From Bifidobacterium pseudolongum subsp. globosum (GTDB lineage Bacteria; Actinomycetota; Actinomycetes; Actinomycetales; Bifidobacteriaceae), in contig NZ_RYUH01000017.1 in the NCBI RefSeq assembly GCF_004155535.1, positions 22,531-86,530 on the forward strand: a stretch of 64,000 nt of DNA, in the 5' to 3' direction. The notes below the pieces were generated by a model, which had not been told where the DNA came from, ran no database searches, and worked only from the letters and a program-made list of their open reading frames with translations. The stretch's first letter is position 1. Every line of letters starts with the position of its first letter. Positions 1-9,098 of this stretch are shown here, in pieces. Made by a program: the position numbers and the translations under genes.

Positions 1-2
1 CG

Positions 3-371
3 GAGCGCGACGTGGTGCCGATCGGCTTCTCTCAGGGCGGATTGTTGGCCATCCAACTGCTGCGCGTGCACCCGGAACGGTACCGCGCCTCGATCTGCCT
101 TTCCGGTTTTGTGGCGCCGGGTGTCGTGCCGGGCACGCACCCGGCCGACAAGCGCCTCGCCTCGCTCGACATCCCCGTCTTCTATGGCTATGGCACGAAC
201 GACACGGTGATTCCGAAGTTCCTGGTGAACGAGACGCTGGCATGGCTCGAAGAGCACACATGGCTCACCGCGCATGCATACCGTGGGCTCGACCATTCAG
301 TGAGCCTCGACGAGTTCGCCGACCTGCGGCAGTGGCTCCTCGACCACAACATCGCCTCCGGCATGATGTGA
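3..371 (+). CDS. alpha/beta-hydrolase (phospholipase/carboxylesterase type), 3' part
   Basis: The gene enters from the left edge, so its N-terminus is missing. The visible part opens with a nucleophile elbow G-F-S-Q-G (Ser in GxSxG). It continues with an Asp in the segment YGTNDTVIP and a His in GLDHSVS near the C-terminus, in the order Ser-Asp-His of the catalytic triad. Spacing and the compact C-terminal half fit the small cytosolic esterase family Abhydrolase_2, whose members are about 200-220 residues. Substrate is unknown. It converges on the P-type ATPase, with about 410 bp of non-coding DNA between. Confident as a hydrolase, not as to substrate. Confidence 0.8.
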   Translation, partial: ERDVVPIGFSQGGLLAIQLLRVHPERYRASICLSGFVAPGVVPGTHPADKRLASLDIPVFYGYGTNDTVIPKFLVNETLAWLEEHTWLTAHAYRGLDHSVSLDEFADLRQWLLDHNIASGMM

Positions 372-595
372 CGCGGCCGGCACAACTCTAACGCATATCG
401 ATTCCCCTCATCACGTCACCGTCACCTATACTGCGACTATCAACGACAATTCGCCGCTGACCATTGAGATTGACTCTCTTGGGCCACATATGGAGGATAA
501 AGTATCCGCAACCTACAAGCCGGCCGAATAATGCTTTGGCAACGGTCCGCTGTCGTACTCCGTTACTCGCAGCCGCGAGTGGTGCAGGCCACCGG

Positions 596-686
596 TTCGC
601 CGTTTCCGTCGCTGTTTTCGCTGTTTTCGTCATAAATCAGACCAAAAAGTGACGATAACAGCGAAAACAGCGACGGAAACGGCGAA
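596..686. repeat. 36-bp near-perfect inverted repeat
   Basis: Arms 596-631 and 651-686 are reverse complements with a single mismatch, separated by 19 bp. The arms contain short internal repeats of the form CGCTGTTTT. The element lies in the 372-783 spacer between convergent genes. Apart from this repeat and the hairpin at 726-766 I see no gene there. An RNA copy would form a long hairpin, so it may be a termination or processing element or a remnant of a small mobile repeat. Confidence 0.8.
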
Positions 687-725
687 TCTTCGCAAAGATA
701 GCGGTGACACACTCACCGGCACAGC

Positions 726-766
726 ACAATGGGGGTCCGGTTCACATGGAACCGGACCCCCATTGT
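726..766 (-). terminator. 17-bp stem hairpin between convergent genes
   Basis: Arms 726-742 and 750-766 are perfectly complementary (core GGGGGTCCGGTT) around a 7-nt loop. The hairpin stands 17 bp beyond the stop of the leftward P-type ATPase gene. There is no strong T-run, so it may act as an mRNA 3' stabiliser as much as an intrinsic terminator. Confidence 0.65.
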
Positions 767-783
767 CATTCAGTATGGCTGCA

Positions 784-3774
784 TCACTTCTTTGCGCGCA
801 TGCGCAGGAAGACCTTGCGGATCTCCGAGGCGACAAGCACGAAGAACGCCAGGCCGATGCACTCGAGCCATGCCATCGGCGGCAGCGGCGTGGTGCCGAA
901 CGCGGTGTTGAGGAACGGCACGTAGATCACGAGCAGCTGCAGCACGATCGACAGGCCGATCGCGCCCCACAGCCACTTGTTCGAGAACAGGCCCACGAAG
1001 GCGCTCTGCAGGTGGCTGCGCGAGGCAAGCGCATTGAACAGCTGGGCGAACACGAGGATCGTGAAGCCCATTGTGCGGGCCTCCACCATCTGTGCGTCAT
1101 GGCCCATCGCGTCCACGGAGCGGTCGGTGAACAGGCCGCCGGTCAGGTGCATATCCATGCCGATCAGCGTCACGGCCGCCATGATGATGCCGATGTAGAT
1201 GATGTCACCCCACATCGCGCCGTCGATCACGCGGTCGGTGAGCTTGCGCGGCTTGCGGTTCATCACGTCTTCGGTCATCGGGTCGACGCCCATCGCGAGC
1301 GCCGGTGCGGCGTCGGTGAGCAGGTTGATCCACAGCAGCTGCGTGGCGAGCAGCGGCACGGTCACGCCCACGGACTCCGGGTTCTTGATGCCGAGCCAGC
1401 CGGCGAGCACCACGCCGAAGAACACGGTGAAGACCTCGCCCACGTTGGAGCTGAGCAGGTAGCGCAGGAACTTGCGGATGTTGTCGAAGATGCCGCGGCC
1501 TTCGCGCACGGCGGCCACGATGGTGGAGAAGTTGTCGTCGGCCAGGATCATCTTCGCCGACTGCTTGGTCACCTCGGTGCCGGTGATGCCCATCGCCACG
1601 CCGATGTCCGCGGACTTGACGGCCGGGGCGTCGTTGACGCCGTCGCCGGTCATGGCCGCGATGTTGCCTTGGCGTTGCAGCGATTCGACGATCTTGAGCT
1701 TGTGCTCGGGCGCCACGCGCGCGTACACGGAGACTTCGGAGGTCGCCTTGTCGAGCTGTGCCTCGTCCATCGCGTCGAGCTCGTCACCGGTGAGCGCCTT
1801 GCCGTCCTTGGCGATGATGCCGAGGTCGGAGGCGATGCGGGCGGCGGTGAGCGGGTGGTCGCCGGTGATCATGACCGTGCGGATGCCCGCGCGGTGCGCT
1901 TCGGCGACCGCATCGCGCACTTCGGTGCGCGGCGGGTCGATGATGCCGACCATGCCGCACCAGACCAGATGGGCTTCGATCGCCTCGGCCTGCTCGGAGA
2001 TGTCGGAGATCTCACCGGCGGAGTTCGTGCGGATGCCCGGGATCTGCGCGAGTGAATCGGTCTCGAGCGGGCGGAATGCCTCGCCGAGCGTACGGTATGC
2101 CTCACGTGACAGGCGCTCGACGGTGTCGAGGATGTCCTGGCGGTCGCCTTCGGTGAGCTTGCGGATCGCGCCGTTCACGTAGATGCGGTCGCAGTAGCTC
2201 AGCAGCACGTCCGGCGCTCCCTTCGCGAACACGGTGAGCTTGCCGGCGTCGGTCGCGTTGCGCGCGATGACGGACATGCGCTTGCGCTCGGACGTGAACG
2301 GGATTTCAGCCACGCGGTCGAAGTGCGCGAACTTCTTGTCCGCATGCGTCTTGCGCGCGGCCACGACGAGCGAGACCTCGGTCGGGTCACCCACGATTTC
2401 CCATGTGCCGGGCTTCTCGCCGGCGCGCAGTTCGCCGTCGTTCGCGAGCGTGCCCGCGCCGAGCGTGGCGAGGACTTCGTTCGCGATGTTCTCGGGGACT
2501 GCGGAGCCATCGATGGAGACCATGTCGCCTTCCGGCGCATAGCCGGTGCCGGTCAGTTCGACTTCGCCCGACGGCACGACCACGCGCTCGACGGTCATCT
2601 CGTTGCGCGTGAGCGTACCGGTCTTGTCAGAGCAGATCACCGAAGCGGAGCCCAGCGTCTCCACCGAGTGCAGCTTCTTGACGATCGCGTGGTGCGCGGC
2701 CATGCGTTGCACACCGAGCGCGAGCACCACGGTCAGGATGGCGGCGAGGCCTTCAGGCACGGCCGCGACAGCGAGCGACACGGCGAGCAGCAGCGAGTCG
2801 ATCACGTCGTGCACGCTGTGGAAGCCTTCGAGGACCGCGAGCGCGAGCAGCACGACCACGGCGATGATGCACACGGCGATGCCGAGGATCTTGGAGACGT
2901 GGTTCATCTCCTTCTGCAGCGGCGTGGCCTCGTCTTCGGTGGACTGGAGCAGGTCGGCAATCTTGCCCACCTGCGTGTTCATGCCGGTGCCGGTCACAAT
3001 GGCGCGGCCGGTGCCCTGCGTCACGGACGTGCCGTTGAACACCATGTTCGCGCGGTCGCCGAGCGCCTTCGCGCTATCGAGCGTAGCGGGCTTCTTGCCC
3101 ACCGGCACCGATTCGCCGGTGAGCGACGCCTCGGCGATGCGCAGGCTCGCGGCGGCGAGCAGTCGGCCGTCGGCCGGCACGGTGTCGCCTTCGCCGAGCA
3201 CCAGGATGTCACCGGGCACGATGTCGGTCGTGTTGATGCGTTCCACACGGCCGTTGCGCAGCACATTGGACGTCGGCGCCGTCATCTCAGACAGCGCGTT
3301 GACGGCCTCTTCCGCCTTCGCTTCCTGCATGTAGCCCAGCACGGCGTTGACGATCAGGATCAGCACGATCACGATGGAGTCGAACGGCAGCGCCTCGCCG
3401 CCTTCGGCGCCGGGGGCCGCGTTGGCTTTCTCGATGATCCACGCCACAAGCGAGATGGCGGTGGCGGCCAGCAGCAGGTAGACGAGCGGGTCCTGGAACT
3501 GCTGCAGGAACTTCTTCCACTTGGGGACCGGCGGTGCGCTGGCCAGCTCATTGGGGCCGAACTTGTCGAGTCGGCGCTTGGCTTCGTCGGAACTCAGGCC
3601 GGTGCGCGGGTCTACATTGAGCGCCTGCGCCACCTGGTCGGCATCGGTGAGCGACGGGTCAACGTCGTTCAGCAGGGCTTGCTGCGCCTTCACCTCCTGG
3701 GTTTCCTTGGCATCCTCTGGTTCCACGTGGGGTTCGCGCGAAAGAGCGGATGGATCTATGATGCGATCATCCAT
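784..3774 (-). CDS. P-type Ca2+-type cation-transporting ATPase
   Basis: This 996-residue P2-type pump moves a cation, most likely Ca2+, out across the membrane at the expense of ATP. All signature elements are present: an N-terminal cation-ATPase domain, the LTGES actuator loop, the phosphorylation motif CSDKTGTLT, the TGD loop, the hinge TGDGVNDAP, and about ten membrane segments. The fourth transmembrane helix carries VPEGL and the sixth NLLTDAAPA, the residue pattern of SERCA/PMCA-like calcium pumps. The ATG start at 3774 follows a GAGGAG ribosome-binding site. It is transcribed alone, divergent from the rRNA methyltransferase gene. Mn2+ transport is an alternative that sequence alone cannot exclude. 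Confidence 0.9.
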   Translation of the reverse strand: MDDRIIDPSALSREPHVEPEDAKETQEVKAQQALLNDVDPSLTDADQVAQALNVDPRTGLSSDEAKRRLDKFGPNELASAPPVPKWKKFLQQFQDPLVYLLLAATAISLVAWIIEKANAAPGAEGGEALPFDSIVIVLILIVNAVLGYMQEAKAEEAVNALSEMTAPTSNVLRNGRVERINTTDIVPGDILVLGEGDTVPADGRLLAAASLRIAEASLTGESVPVGKKPATLDSAKALGDRANMVFNGTSVTQGTGRAIVTGTGMNTQVGKIADLLQSTEDEATPLQKEMNHVSKILGIAVCIIAVVVLLALAVLEGFHSVHDVIDSLLLAVSLAVAAVPEGLAAILTVVLALGVQRMAAHHAIVKKLHSVETLGSASVICSDKTGTLTRNEMTVERVVVPSGEVELTGTGYAPEGDMVSIDGSAVPENIANEVLATLGAGTLANDGELRAGEKPGTWEIVGDPTEVSLVVAARKTHADKKFAHFDRVAEIPFTSERKRMSVIARNATDAGKLTVFAKGAPDVLLSYCDRIYVNGAIRKLTEGDRQDILDTVERLSREAYRTLGEAFRPLETDSLAQIPGIRTNSAGEISDISEQAEAIEAHLVWCGMVGIIDPPRTEVRDAVAEAHRAGIRTVMITGDHPLTAARIASDLGIIAKDGKALTGDELDAMDEAQLDKATSEVSVYARVAPEHKLKIVESLQRQGNIAAMTGDGVNDAPAVKSADIGVAMGITGTEVTKQSAKMILADDNFSTIVAAVREGRGIFDNIRKFLRYLLSSNVGEVFTVFFGVVLAGWLGIKNPESVGVTVPLLATQLLWINLLTDAAPALAMGVDPMTEDVMNRKPRKLTDRVIDGAMWGDIIYIGIIMAAVTLIGMDMHLTGGLFTDRSVDAMGHDAQMVEARTMGFTILVFAQLFNALASRSHLQSAFVGLFSNKWLWGAIGLSIVLQLLVIYVPFLNTAFGTTPLPPMAWLECIGLAFFVLVASEIRKVFLRMRAKK

Positions 3775-4028
3775 AATTATTGTTCTCCTCGGTCAGCCGC
3801 GGAGTAGTCAGTCGAGTCGTCGGCGCAACACAAGCCGGTGGCCGCTACAGGACTGCGCGGTTATTGGCACGGCCCCGCAAGCGCGGCGCCGCATTCGGTT
3901 GCCATTATTCCATAGCCGTTTGTCTACCAGCGGACACGGCTGCGTCGTGTACCCTATATGCGCAATCCGCGCCATTGCATGCGGGGAGACCGGCGTTTTT
4001 GGCGCGGGGTGCTGAAAGAATTGGACGC

Positions 4029-5024
4029 ATGGTTAGCAAGAAAGGACCGACCAAGGGGTCGGGCGGCAAGCATCGCAACAAACTCAAGGGTAAGGGCCCC
4101 ACTCCCAAAGCCGAGGACCGTGTGTACCACAAGGCGTTCAAGGCCAAGAAGCAGGCGGAGAAGCGCCAGCGTTCCGACCCGCGTCTGGCGGCCCGCCGCC
4201 GCGTGGCGAAGTTCACTTCGGATTCCGACGATCTGGTCATCGGCCGCAACGCGGTGCTCGAGGCGTTGCGCGTCGGCGTGCCGGCGAGCACGCTGTATGT
4301 GGCATCGCGGCTCGAGCATGACGACCGCACGCGCGAAATCGTGCGCTTGGCCGGCACGAACGGCCTGAACCTGCTCGAGGCGGACCGCTTGGAGATGGAC
4401 CGCATCGCGCGCTCCACAAACCATCAGGGTGTCATCATGAAGGCACAGCCGTTCCAGTATTCGTCGCTCATCGAACTCGCCGAGCGCGCCGAGCGAAAGG
4501 CGAAGGCGATGGAGGCGGCGAACTCGGCGGCCGCGCGCATCGCCGCACGCCCGCTGTTCATCGCGCTCGACGGCATCACCGACCCGCAGAACCTCGGTGC
4601 GGTCATCCGTTCGGCCGCCGCGTTCGGCGCGAACGGCGTGATCCTGCCCGAACGCCGTTCCGCCTCGGTCAACGCGACCGCGTGGAAGGTGTCCGCGGGC
4701 GCCGCCGCACACATGCCGGTGGCGCGCGTCGTCAATCTGACGAAGGCGATCGAGGCGCTCAAGGAGCGCGGCTACTACAGCGTCGGGCTCGACGGCGGCG
4801 GCAGCGCGCTCGTCGGCGAGACCGGTTTCGAGACCGACCCGCTCGTCATTGTGCTCGGTTCGGAAGGCAAGGGTCTGAGCCGCCTCACGCGCGAGGCGTG
4901 CGATTGCATCGCGGGCATCCCAATGACCAATGCGGTGGAATCGCTCAACGCGTCGGTCGCGGCCGGTATCGCGATGTACGCGGCGGATCGCGCGCGCCGC
5001 GAGGCCGCAGCGGCGTCCAAGTAG
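4029..5024 (+). CDS. rlmB: SpoU/TrmH-family 23S rRNA 2'-O-methyltransferase (RlmB-like)
   Basis: The enzyme transfers a methyl group from S-adenosylmethionine to a ribose 2'-OH, by family most likely G2251 of 23S rRNA. The 331-residue protein begins with a basic Lys/Gly-rich tail, then the substrate-binding domain (VIGRNAVLEALR). The SPOUT knot domain carries motif 1 (DGITDPQNLGAVIRSA), motif 2 (VLGSEGKGLSRL) and motif 3 (ESLNASVAAG). The ATG at 4029 is chosen because upstream codons give no recognisable domain and family members start with this basic tail. It could be another TrmH paralogue with a different target nucleotide. Confidence 0.88.
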   Translation: MVSKKGPTKGSGGKHRNKLKGKGPTPKAEDRVYHKAFKAKKQAEKRQRSDPRLAARRRVAKFTSDSDDLVIGRNAVLEALRVGVPASTLYVASRLEHDDRTREIVRLAGTNGLNLLEADRLEMDRIARSTNHQGVIMKAQPFQYSSLIELAERAERKAKAMEAANSAAARIAARPLFIALDGITDPQNLGAVIRSAAAFGANGVILPERRSASVNATAWKVSAGAAAHMPVARVVNLTKAIEALKERGYYSVGLDGGGSALVGETGFETDPLVIVLGSEGKGLSRLTREACDCIAGIPMTNAVESLNASVAAGIAMYAADRARREAAAASK

Positions 5025-5051
5025 GCGGCGGCGCCCGGGATCATAGGCAAA

Positions 5052-5086
5052 GGCGGGGCGTGGTTCGATGTGAACCACGCCCCGCC
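5052..5086. terminator. bidirectional terminator hairpin
   Basis: Arms 5052-5066 and 5072-5086 form a perfect 15-bp GC-rich stem with a 5-nt loop. It sits between the converging rRNA methyltransferase and DUF4032 genes. No long T-tract follows on either side. Confidence 0.7.
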
Positions 5087-5100
5087 CTGCGTCTACGGCG

Positions 5101-6522
5101 TCACTGCGCCCAGACGGCGGCGTCCTGATCGTATTCGGGATTGTAATCGTCGTCATGCGCGGTGTCGTCACCGTAGGTGGACTGCTCGTCGATCACACCG
5201 GAGTCGGCTTCGGCGTTGAGCTCGTCGAGCTCTTTGGAATCGAGCTTCTGCGTGGGCAGGATGTCGCGCACATAGCTTTCCACCGCGACCGGCATCGGCA
5301 CATCGTGGCCGGCCTTTTCGGCCATGTACCAGCGGTGGTCGAGGACCTCATGGAAGAACTGGGCGGGGTCGATCTGCGCGCGGTATTCCTGCGGAATCAT
5401 GCGCACGGTCGGTTCGAACACCTCGCGCATCCAGTCGGTCGCCACAATCTCCAGATCCTCGCCGTCGCGCCATGTGGAGGCACGGTAGGCGTCCAGGTCG
5501 TTGAGCAGGCGGCGCGCCTGGTTCTCCTGCACGTCGAGGCCGGTCAGGCGCAGCAGTTTGCGGTTCGCATAGCCGGCGTCCACCACGCGCGGGCGCACGA
5601 GCACGCGCTTGCCGTCGTCGGTCGTGTTCATCTCGAGCTCGTCGACGTCAAAGCCGAGTTCGTTGAGGCGGTTGACGCGCTTCTCGATCTTCCACATCTC
5701 GTTCGGGTTCAGGTTGTCGGTGTCGGTGAGCGCGCTCCACAGCGAATGGTAGCGGTCCACGAGCCGGTTGCCCACCTCGATCTCGTCCACGTCGGGCGGC
5801 AGCAGCTGGCCCGAGCTCAGATCCATGAGTTCGCCGATGATGTTGGTGCGCGCCAGATCGATGTCGTATTCGCGCTGGCCTTCGGTCAGGTTGATCTGCA
5901 ATTCGCCGGTCTCGGCGTCCACAAGGAACGCGGAGAACGCGTCGGCGTCTTTGAGGAACAGCACGTTCGACAGGGAGACGTCGCCCCAGTAGAAGCCGGC
6001 GAGATGCAGGCGCACCATGAGCACGGCCAGGGCGTCGATGAGCTTTTCGGCGGTGTCTGGGCGCAGCGTACGGGCGAAGAGCGCGCGGTACGGCATGGAG
6101 AAGCGCAGATGATTCGTCACCAGAATGGCTTCGAGCGGCTCGCCCTGGTCGTCGTGCCGGCCGGTGACCACGGCGATCGGCTGCACGGTGGGCAGATTGA
6201 GCTTCTGCAGCTGACGCAACAGCTCGTATTCGCGTTCGGCGACGCTGCGCGTGATCTCCTTCATCGCGTACACCTGGTCGCCCACGCGCACAAAGCGCAC
6301 AATGTGGCGGGAGATGCCGCGGGGCAGATTGACGAGCAGATCGGTCGGCCACGTGGACAACGGCTTTTCCCAAGGCAGCATGAACATCTTGGGGTCCGCG
6401 CTGGCGGAAGTGATCTTCAGCGAGGACGGTTCATCCGCGTCCGACGTGGAGTCGGTGGCCTTGACTGACGTGGCTTTCAGCGCACGGGGATCCAGCTGGC
6501 CGTTGTTGTCGCTCAAACTCAT
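5101..6522 (-). CDS. DUF4032 protein with kinase-like N-terminal domain
   Basis: A 473-residue cytosolic protein of the actinobacterial DUF4032 type. Residues from about 80 to 230 look like a Kdo/WaaP-type kinase fold: a conserved lysine in YAMKEI, the catalytic-loop-like WGDVSLSNVLF, and a following DAETGEL that can serve as the metal-binding acidic motif. The C-terminal half matches what I remember of DUF4032, which has no established function. The tail is acidic. A -10-like TAGAGT (6530-6535, minus strand) lies 7 nt before the ATG and there is no Shine-Dalgarno, suggesting a leaderless message. Substrate of the putative kinase is unknown. Confidence 0.8.
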   Translation of the reverse strand: MSLSDNNGQLDPRALKATSVKATDSTSDADEPSSLKITSASADPKMFMLPWEKPLSTWPTDLLVNLPRGISRHIVRFVRVGDQVYAMKEITRSVAEREYELLRQLQKLNLPTVQPIAVVTGRHDDQGEPLEAILVTNHLRFSMPYRALFARTLRPDTAEKLIDALAVLMVRLHLAGFYWGDVSLSNVLFLKDADAFSAFLVDAETGELQINLTEGQREYDIDLARTNIIGELMDLSSGQLLPPDVDEIEVGNRLVDRYHSLWSALTDTDNLNPNEMWKIEKRVNRLNELGFDVDELEMNTTDDGKRVLVRPRVVDAGYANRKLLRLTGLDVQENQARRLLNDLDAYRASTWRDGEDLEIVATDWMREVFEPTVRMIPQEYRAQIDPAQFFHEVLDHRWYMAEKAGHDVPMPVAVESYVRDILPTQKLDSKELDELNAEADSGVIDEQSTYGDDTAHDDDYNPEYDQDAAVWAQ

Positions 6523-6595
6523 AGTCGCTACTCTACCTCACTATGCGTGCGGCGCGCATGCACCGCGCATCACTCGAAACTTTGGCCCATAAACG

Positions 6596-6625
6596 CCGAA
6601 ACCCCGCTGCAACGCGGGGCTTCGG
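6596..6625 (-). terminator. terminator of the sugar ABC ATPase gene
   Basis: Arms 6596-6607 and 6614-6625 pair over 12 bp with one G-U type mismatch and a 6-nt loop. On the minus strand the stem is followed by a short T-containing tail. It ends the ABC ATPase transcript before the DUF4032 promoter. Confidence 0.7.
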
Positions 6626-6698
6626 TCACAAGGTGACAAGAGAGAGAGAAAGGACCTTGTGTTGTTCATTGGCGGGGCACAGCAATCCCCGCCAAGCA

Positions 6699-7829
6699 TC
6701 AGTTTAGACGCAGCTCTGTAGAAGGAGCGAACAGGTGCATCTTGGCCGGGTTGACCTTGATCTTGACGGTGTCGCCGACTTTCGGCAGCACGCGCGGGTT
6801 CACGCGGATCGTGGTCAGCTTGTTCTGGTCGGACATCATGGAGGTCTGCTCGGCGGCCACGGAGTCATCGGTGATGATGTTGCCGTAGATGTAGCCGTCG
6901 GAGCCGAGGTCTTCGACGTTCACGACCTTGAGGGAGAACGCATTGTCCTCATCCGGAGCGGCGAGCGTGGCGTCTTCCGGACGGAAGCCGACGACGATCT
7001 CGTTGTTGTCTTCCGGAGTCAGCTTGTCGAGGGCTTCCTTCGGCAGCTCCATGGTGTCGGCGCCGATCTGGGCCTTGCCGTTCACCACCGGGTGGGTGTT
7101 GAGGTTCATGGACGGCGAGCCGATGAAGCCCGCGACGAAGACGTTCGCCGGGCGGTCGTACAGCTCGGTCGGCGCGCCGACCTGCTGCAGGATGCCGAGC
7201 TTAATGACGGCGATGCGGTCGCCCATCGTCAGGGCCTCGGTCTGGTCGTGGGTCACGTACAGGGTGGTGACGCCCAGCTGGCGCTGCAGGGCGGCGATCT
7301 GGGTACGGGTCTGCACACGGAGCTTCGCATCGAGGTTCGAGAGCGGCTCATCCATGAGGAAGACCTTCGGCTCACGCACGATTGCACGGCCCATGGCCAC
7401 GCGCTGGCGCTGGCCACCGGACAGTGCCTTCGGCTTGCGGTCGAGGAACTCAGTCAGATCGAGGATCTCAGCGGCCTTCTCGACGCGCTTGCGGATCTCC
7501 TCCTTCGGGGTGCCGGCGATCTTCAGGGCGAAGCCCATGTTGTCGGCGACGGTCATGTGCGGGTACAGAGCATAGTTCTGGAACACCATGGCGATGTCGC
7601 GATCCTTCGGCTGCATCGTGGTGACGTCCTTGCCACCGATGAGGATGCGGCCCTTGTTGACCTCTTCGAGGCCCGCGAGCATACGGAGGGTGGTCGACTT
7701 GCCGCAGCCGGAAGGACCGACGAGCACAAGGAACTCGCCATCCTTGATATCGAGATTCAGGTCATCCACCGACGGCTTGTCGTTGCCCGGGTAGATACGC
7801 GTGACGTGGTCGAAAATGACTTCTGCCAT
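6699..7829 (-). CDS. msmK: sugar ABC transporter ATP-binding protein, MsmK/UgpC type
   Basis: A 376-residue nucleotide-binding subunit that powers carbohydrate ABC importers of the CUT1 class. It shows Walker A (GPSGCGKST), Q-loop (VFQNYALYPHMT), signature LSGGQRQR, Walker B (VFLMDEP), H-loop (VTHD) and a C-terminal regulatory OB-type domain. The start ATG at 7829 is preceded by AAAGGA at 9 nt; an in-frame ATG at 7838 overlaps that site and is less likely. No permease or solute-binding gene is nearby, so it probably serves several importers encoded elsewhere, as MsmK does in other Gram-positive bacteria. It is transcribed alone from a promoter giving a leader of about 168 nt. Confidence 0.92.
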   Translation of the reverse strand: MAEVIFDHVTRIYPGNDKPSVDDLNLDIKDGEFLVLVGPSGCGKSTTLRMLAGLEEVNKGRILIGGKDVTTMQPKDRDIAMVFQNYALYPHMTVADNMGFALKIAGTPKEEIRKRVEKAAEILDLTEFLDRKPKALSGGQRQRVAMGRAIVREPKVFLMDEPLSNLDAKLRVQTRTQIAALQRQLGVTTLYVTHDQTEALTMGDRIAVIKLGILQQVGAPTELYDRPANVFVAGFIGSPSMNLNTHPVVNGKAQIGADTMELPKEALDKLTPEDNNEIVVGFRPEDATLAAPDEDNAFSLKVVNVEDLGSDGYIYGNIITDDSVAAEQTSMMSDQNKLTTIRVNPRVLPKVGDTVKIKVNPAKMHLFAPSTELRLN

Positions 7830-8003
7830 TTTGTTCATCCTTTCATCGGCAGGTACGTGCCGAACGATCCGTTGTGAGGGGACTACTTGTATTGTGGTGT
7901 TTCCATCTGCAGCCGTCGACATCGACGCGGCAACAAACTTCTACGTTCGCCCATCATGGATTCTCCATGTTCATCATGAATAACCACGACGAACTGTTGG
8001 TTC

Positions 8004-8031
8004 AGTTTACACGAGGGGCCGAACTTGTCAA
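8004..8031 (-). promoter_or_regulatory. promoter of msmK with long 5' leader
   Basis: On the minus strand a perfect -35 TTGACA (8026-8031) is followed after 16 bp by TAAACT (8004-8009). Transcription would start near 7997, leaving an untranslated leader of roughly 168 nt before the msmK ATG. The rest of the 7830-8123 spacer holds no gene. Confidence 0.65.
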
Positions 8032-8123
8032 TCGTCCGGGAGTTTCGCCCGCCCGCGGCCCGACCTGTTCACCCGTGCCTGAGCCCGCGCCACAGCCGCG
8101 CATCCACTCGTACAATCGACAGT

Positions 8124-9044
8124 ATGACTCTTGAGAAATGGGAACGGATCACGAACATACCGCTGTTCATCCTGTCGGCGGTGTTCCTGTTCGCATACTC
8201 ATGGCAGATCCTCGCGCAGACCCATCTGCAGGGCTGTTTCATCGCGATCAACGCGGTGTGGGTCGTGTATGGCGTCGACTACGTGGTGGAGCTGTTCCTG
8301 GCGCCGAACAAATGGCTGTGGTTCCGCAAGAACATCCTGCTGCTGCTGACGCTCGCACTGCCGATTTTCCGCCCGCTGCGCATGCTGCGCCTGATCCCGA
8401 TGCTGCACATCTTCAACCGCAGCGCCGGCGCCATGACCCGCGGGCGCATCACGCTCTACGCCACGAGCGCCATCCTCATGCTCATCTACGTGGGCGCGCT
8501 CGCCGAATACTCCGCCGAGCATCTGGCGCCGAACGCCACGATCACCACGTTCCCGCTTTCGCTGTGGTGGGCGTTCGTGACGGTGACGACCGTGGGCTAC
8601 GGCGACGTCTACCCCGTGACCGACACCGGCAAGATCGTGGCCGTGGGGCTCATGCTCACTGGCATCGCCCTCATCGGTATTGTGAGCGCCATGATCTCGT
8701 CGTGGATCATCGACCAGGTCAATGTGACAAAGAAACCGGACGGCGACGACGACTCGTCTGCCGCTGCATACAACGGCGCGGAGATGCGCCTCATGCGCGC
8801 GGAGATGCTGCGCCTGGCGGACTCGGTGAGCCAGCTGAACGCCGAGCTCAAGCGCACACACCGCATCACCACGAAGAAACACCACTTCCACGGGACGACG
8901 CACCACGACGGCCTTTCGCCCGTGCGCTCCGCACTGGTCGACGAACTCGACCCCTCGCTCGACGCGCCAACGCCACCGCAGGGCAGCCCCGCGCCACCGG
9001 CCACCGGCGCCGCCGCGCACACCCCCACGGGCCAGGATCAGTGA
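8124..9044 (+). CDS. voltage-gated-like potassium channel
   Basis: A 306-residue inner-membrane channel subunit. Six membrane segments are readable, including an S4-like helix with regularly spaced arginines (FRPLRMLRLIPML). A pore loop carries the K+ selectivity filter TTVGYGD and is followed by S6. The C-terminus, about 90 residues, is hydrophilic, His- and Pro-rich and probably cytosolic. The ATG at 8124 is chosen because -10 TACAAT (8111-8116) lies 7 nt upstream and no ribosome-binding site exists, so the mRNA is probably leaderless; upstream in-frame codons are Pro/Arg-rich and implausible. The Ser/Thr kinase gene follows in the same direction with its own promoter. Confidence 0.88.
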   Translation: MTLEKWERITNIPLFILSAVFLFAYSWQILAQTHLQGCFIAINAVWVVYGVDYVVELFLAPNKWLWFRKNILLLLTLALPIFRPLRMLRLIPMLHIFNRSAGAMTRGRITLYATSAILMLIYVGALAEYSAEHLAPNATITTFPLSLWWAFVTVTTVGYGDVYPVTDTGKIVAVGLMLTGIALIGIVSAMISSWIIDQVNVTKKPDGDDDSSAAAYNGAEMRLMRAEMLRLADSVSQLNAELKRTHRITTKKHHFHGTTHHDGLSPVRSALVDELDPSLDAPTPPQGSPAPPATGAAAHTPTGQDQ

Positions 9045-9098
9045 ACATACCGTGAACAATCCGCGCAATTGTGCGCGCAAACCGTACGATAGAACATT

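Noticed and set aside
649..2055. 468-codon open frame opposite the P-type ATPase
   Set aside because: Rich in His, Arg, Gly and Val with no domain, and fully antisense to a complete ATPase; a shadow of high-GC coding.
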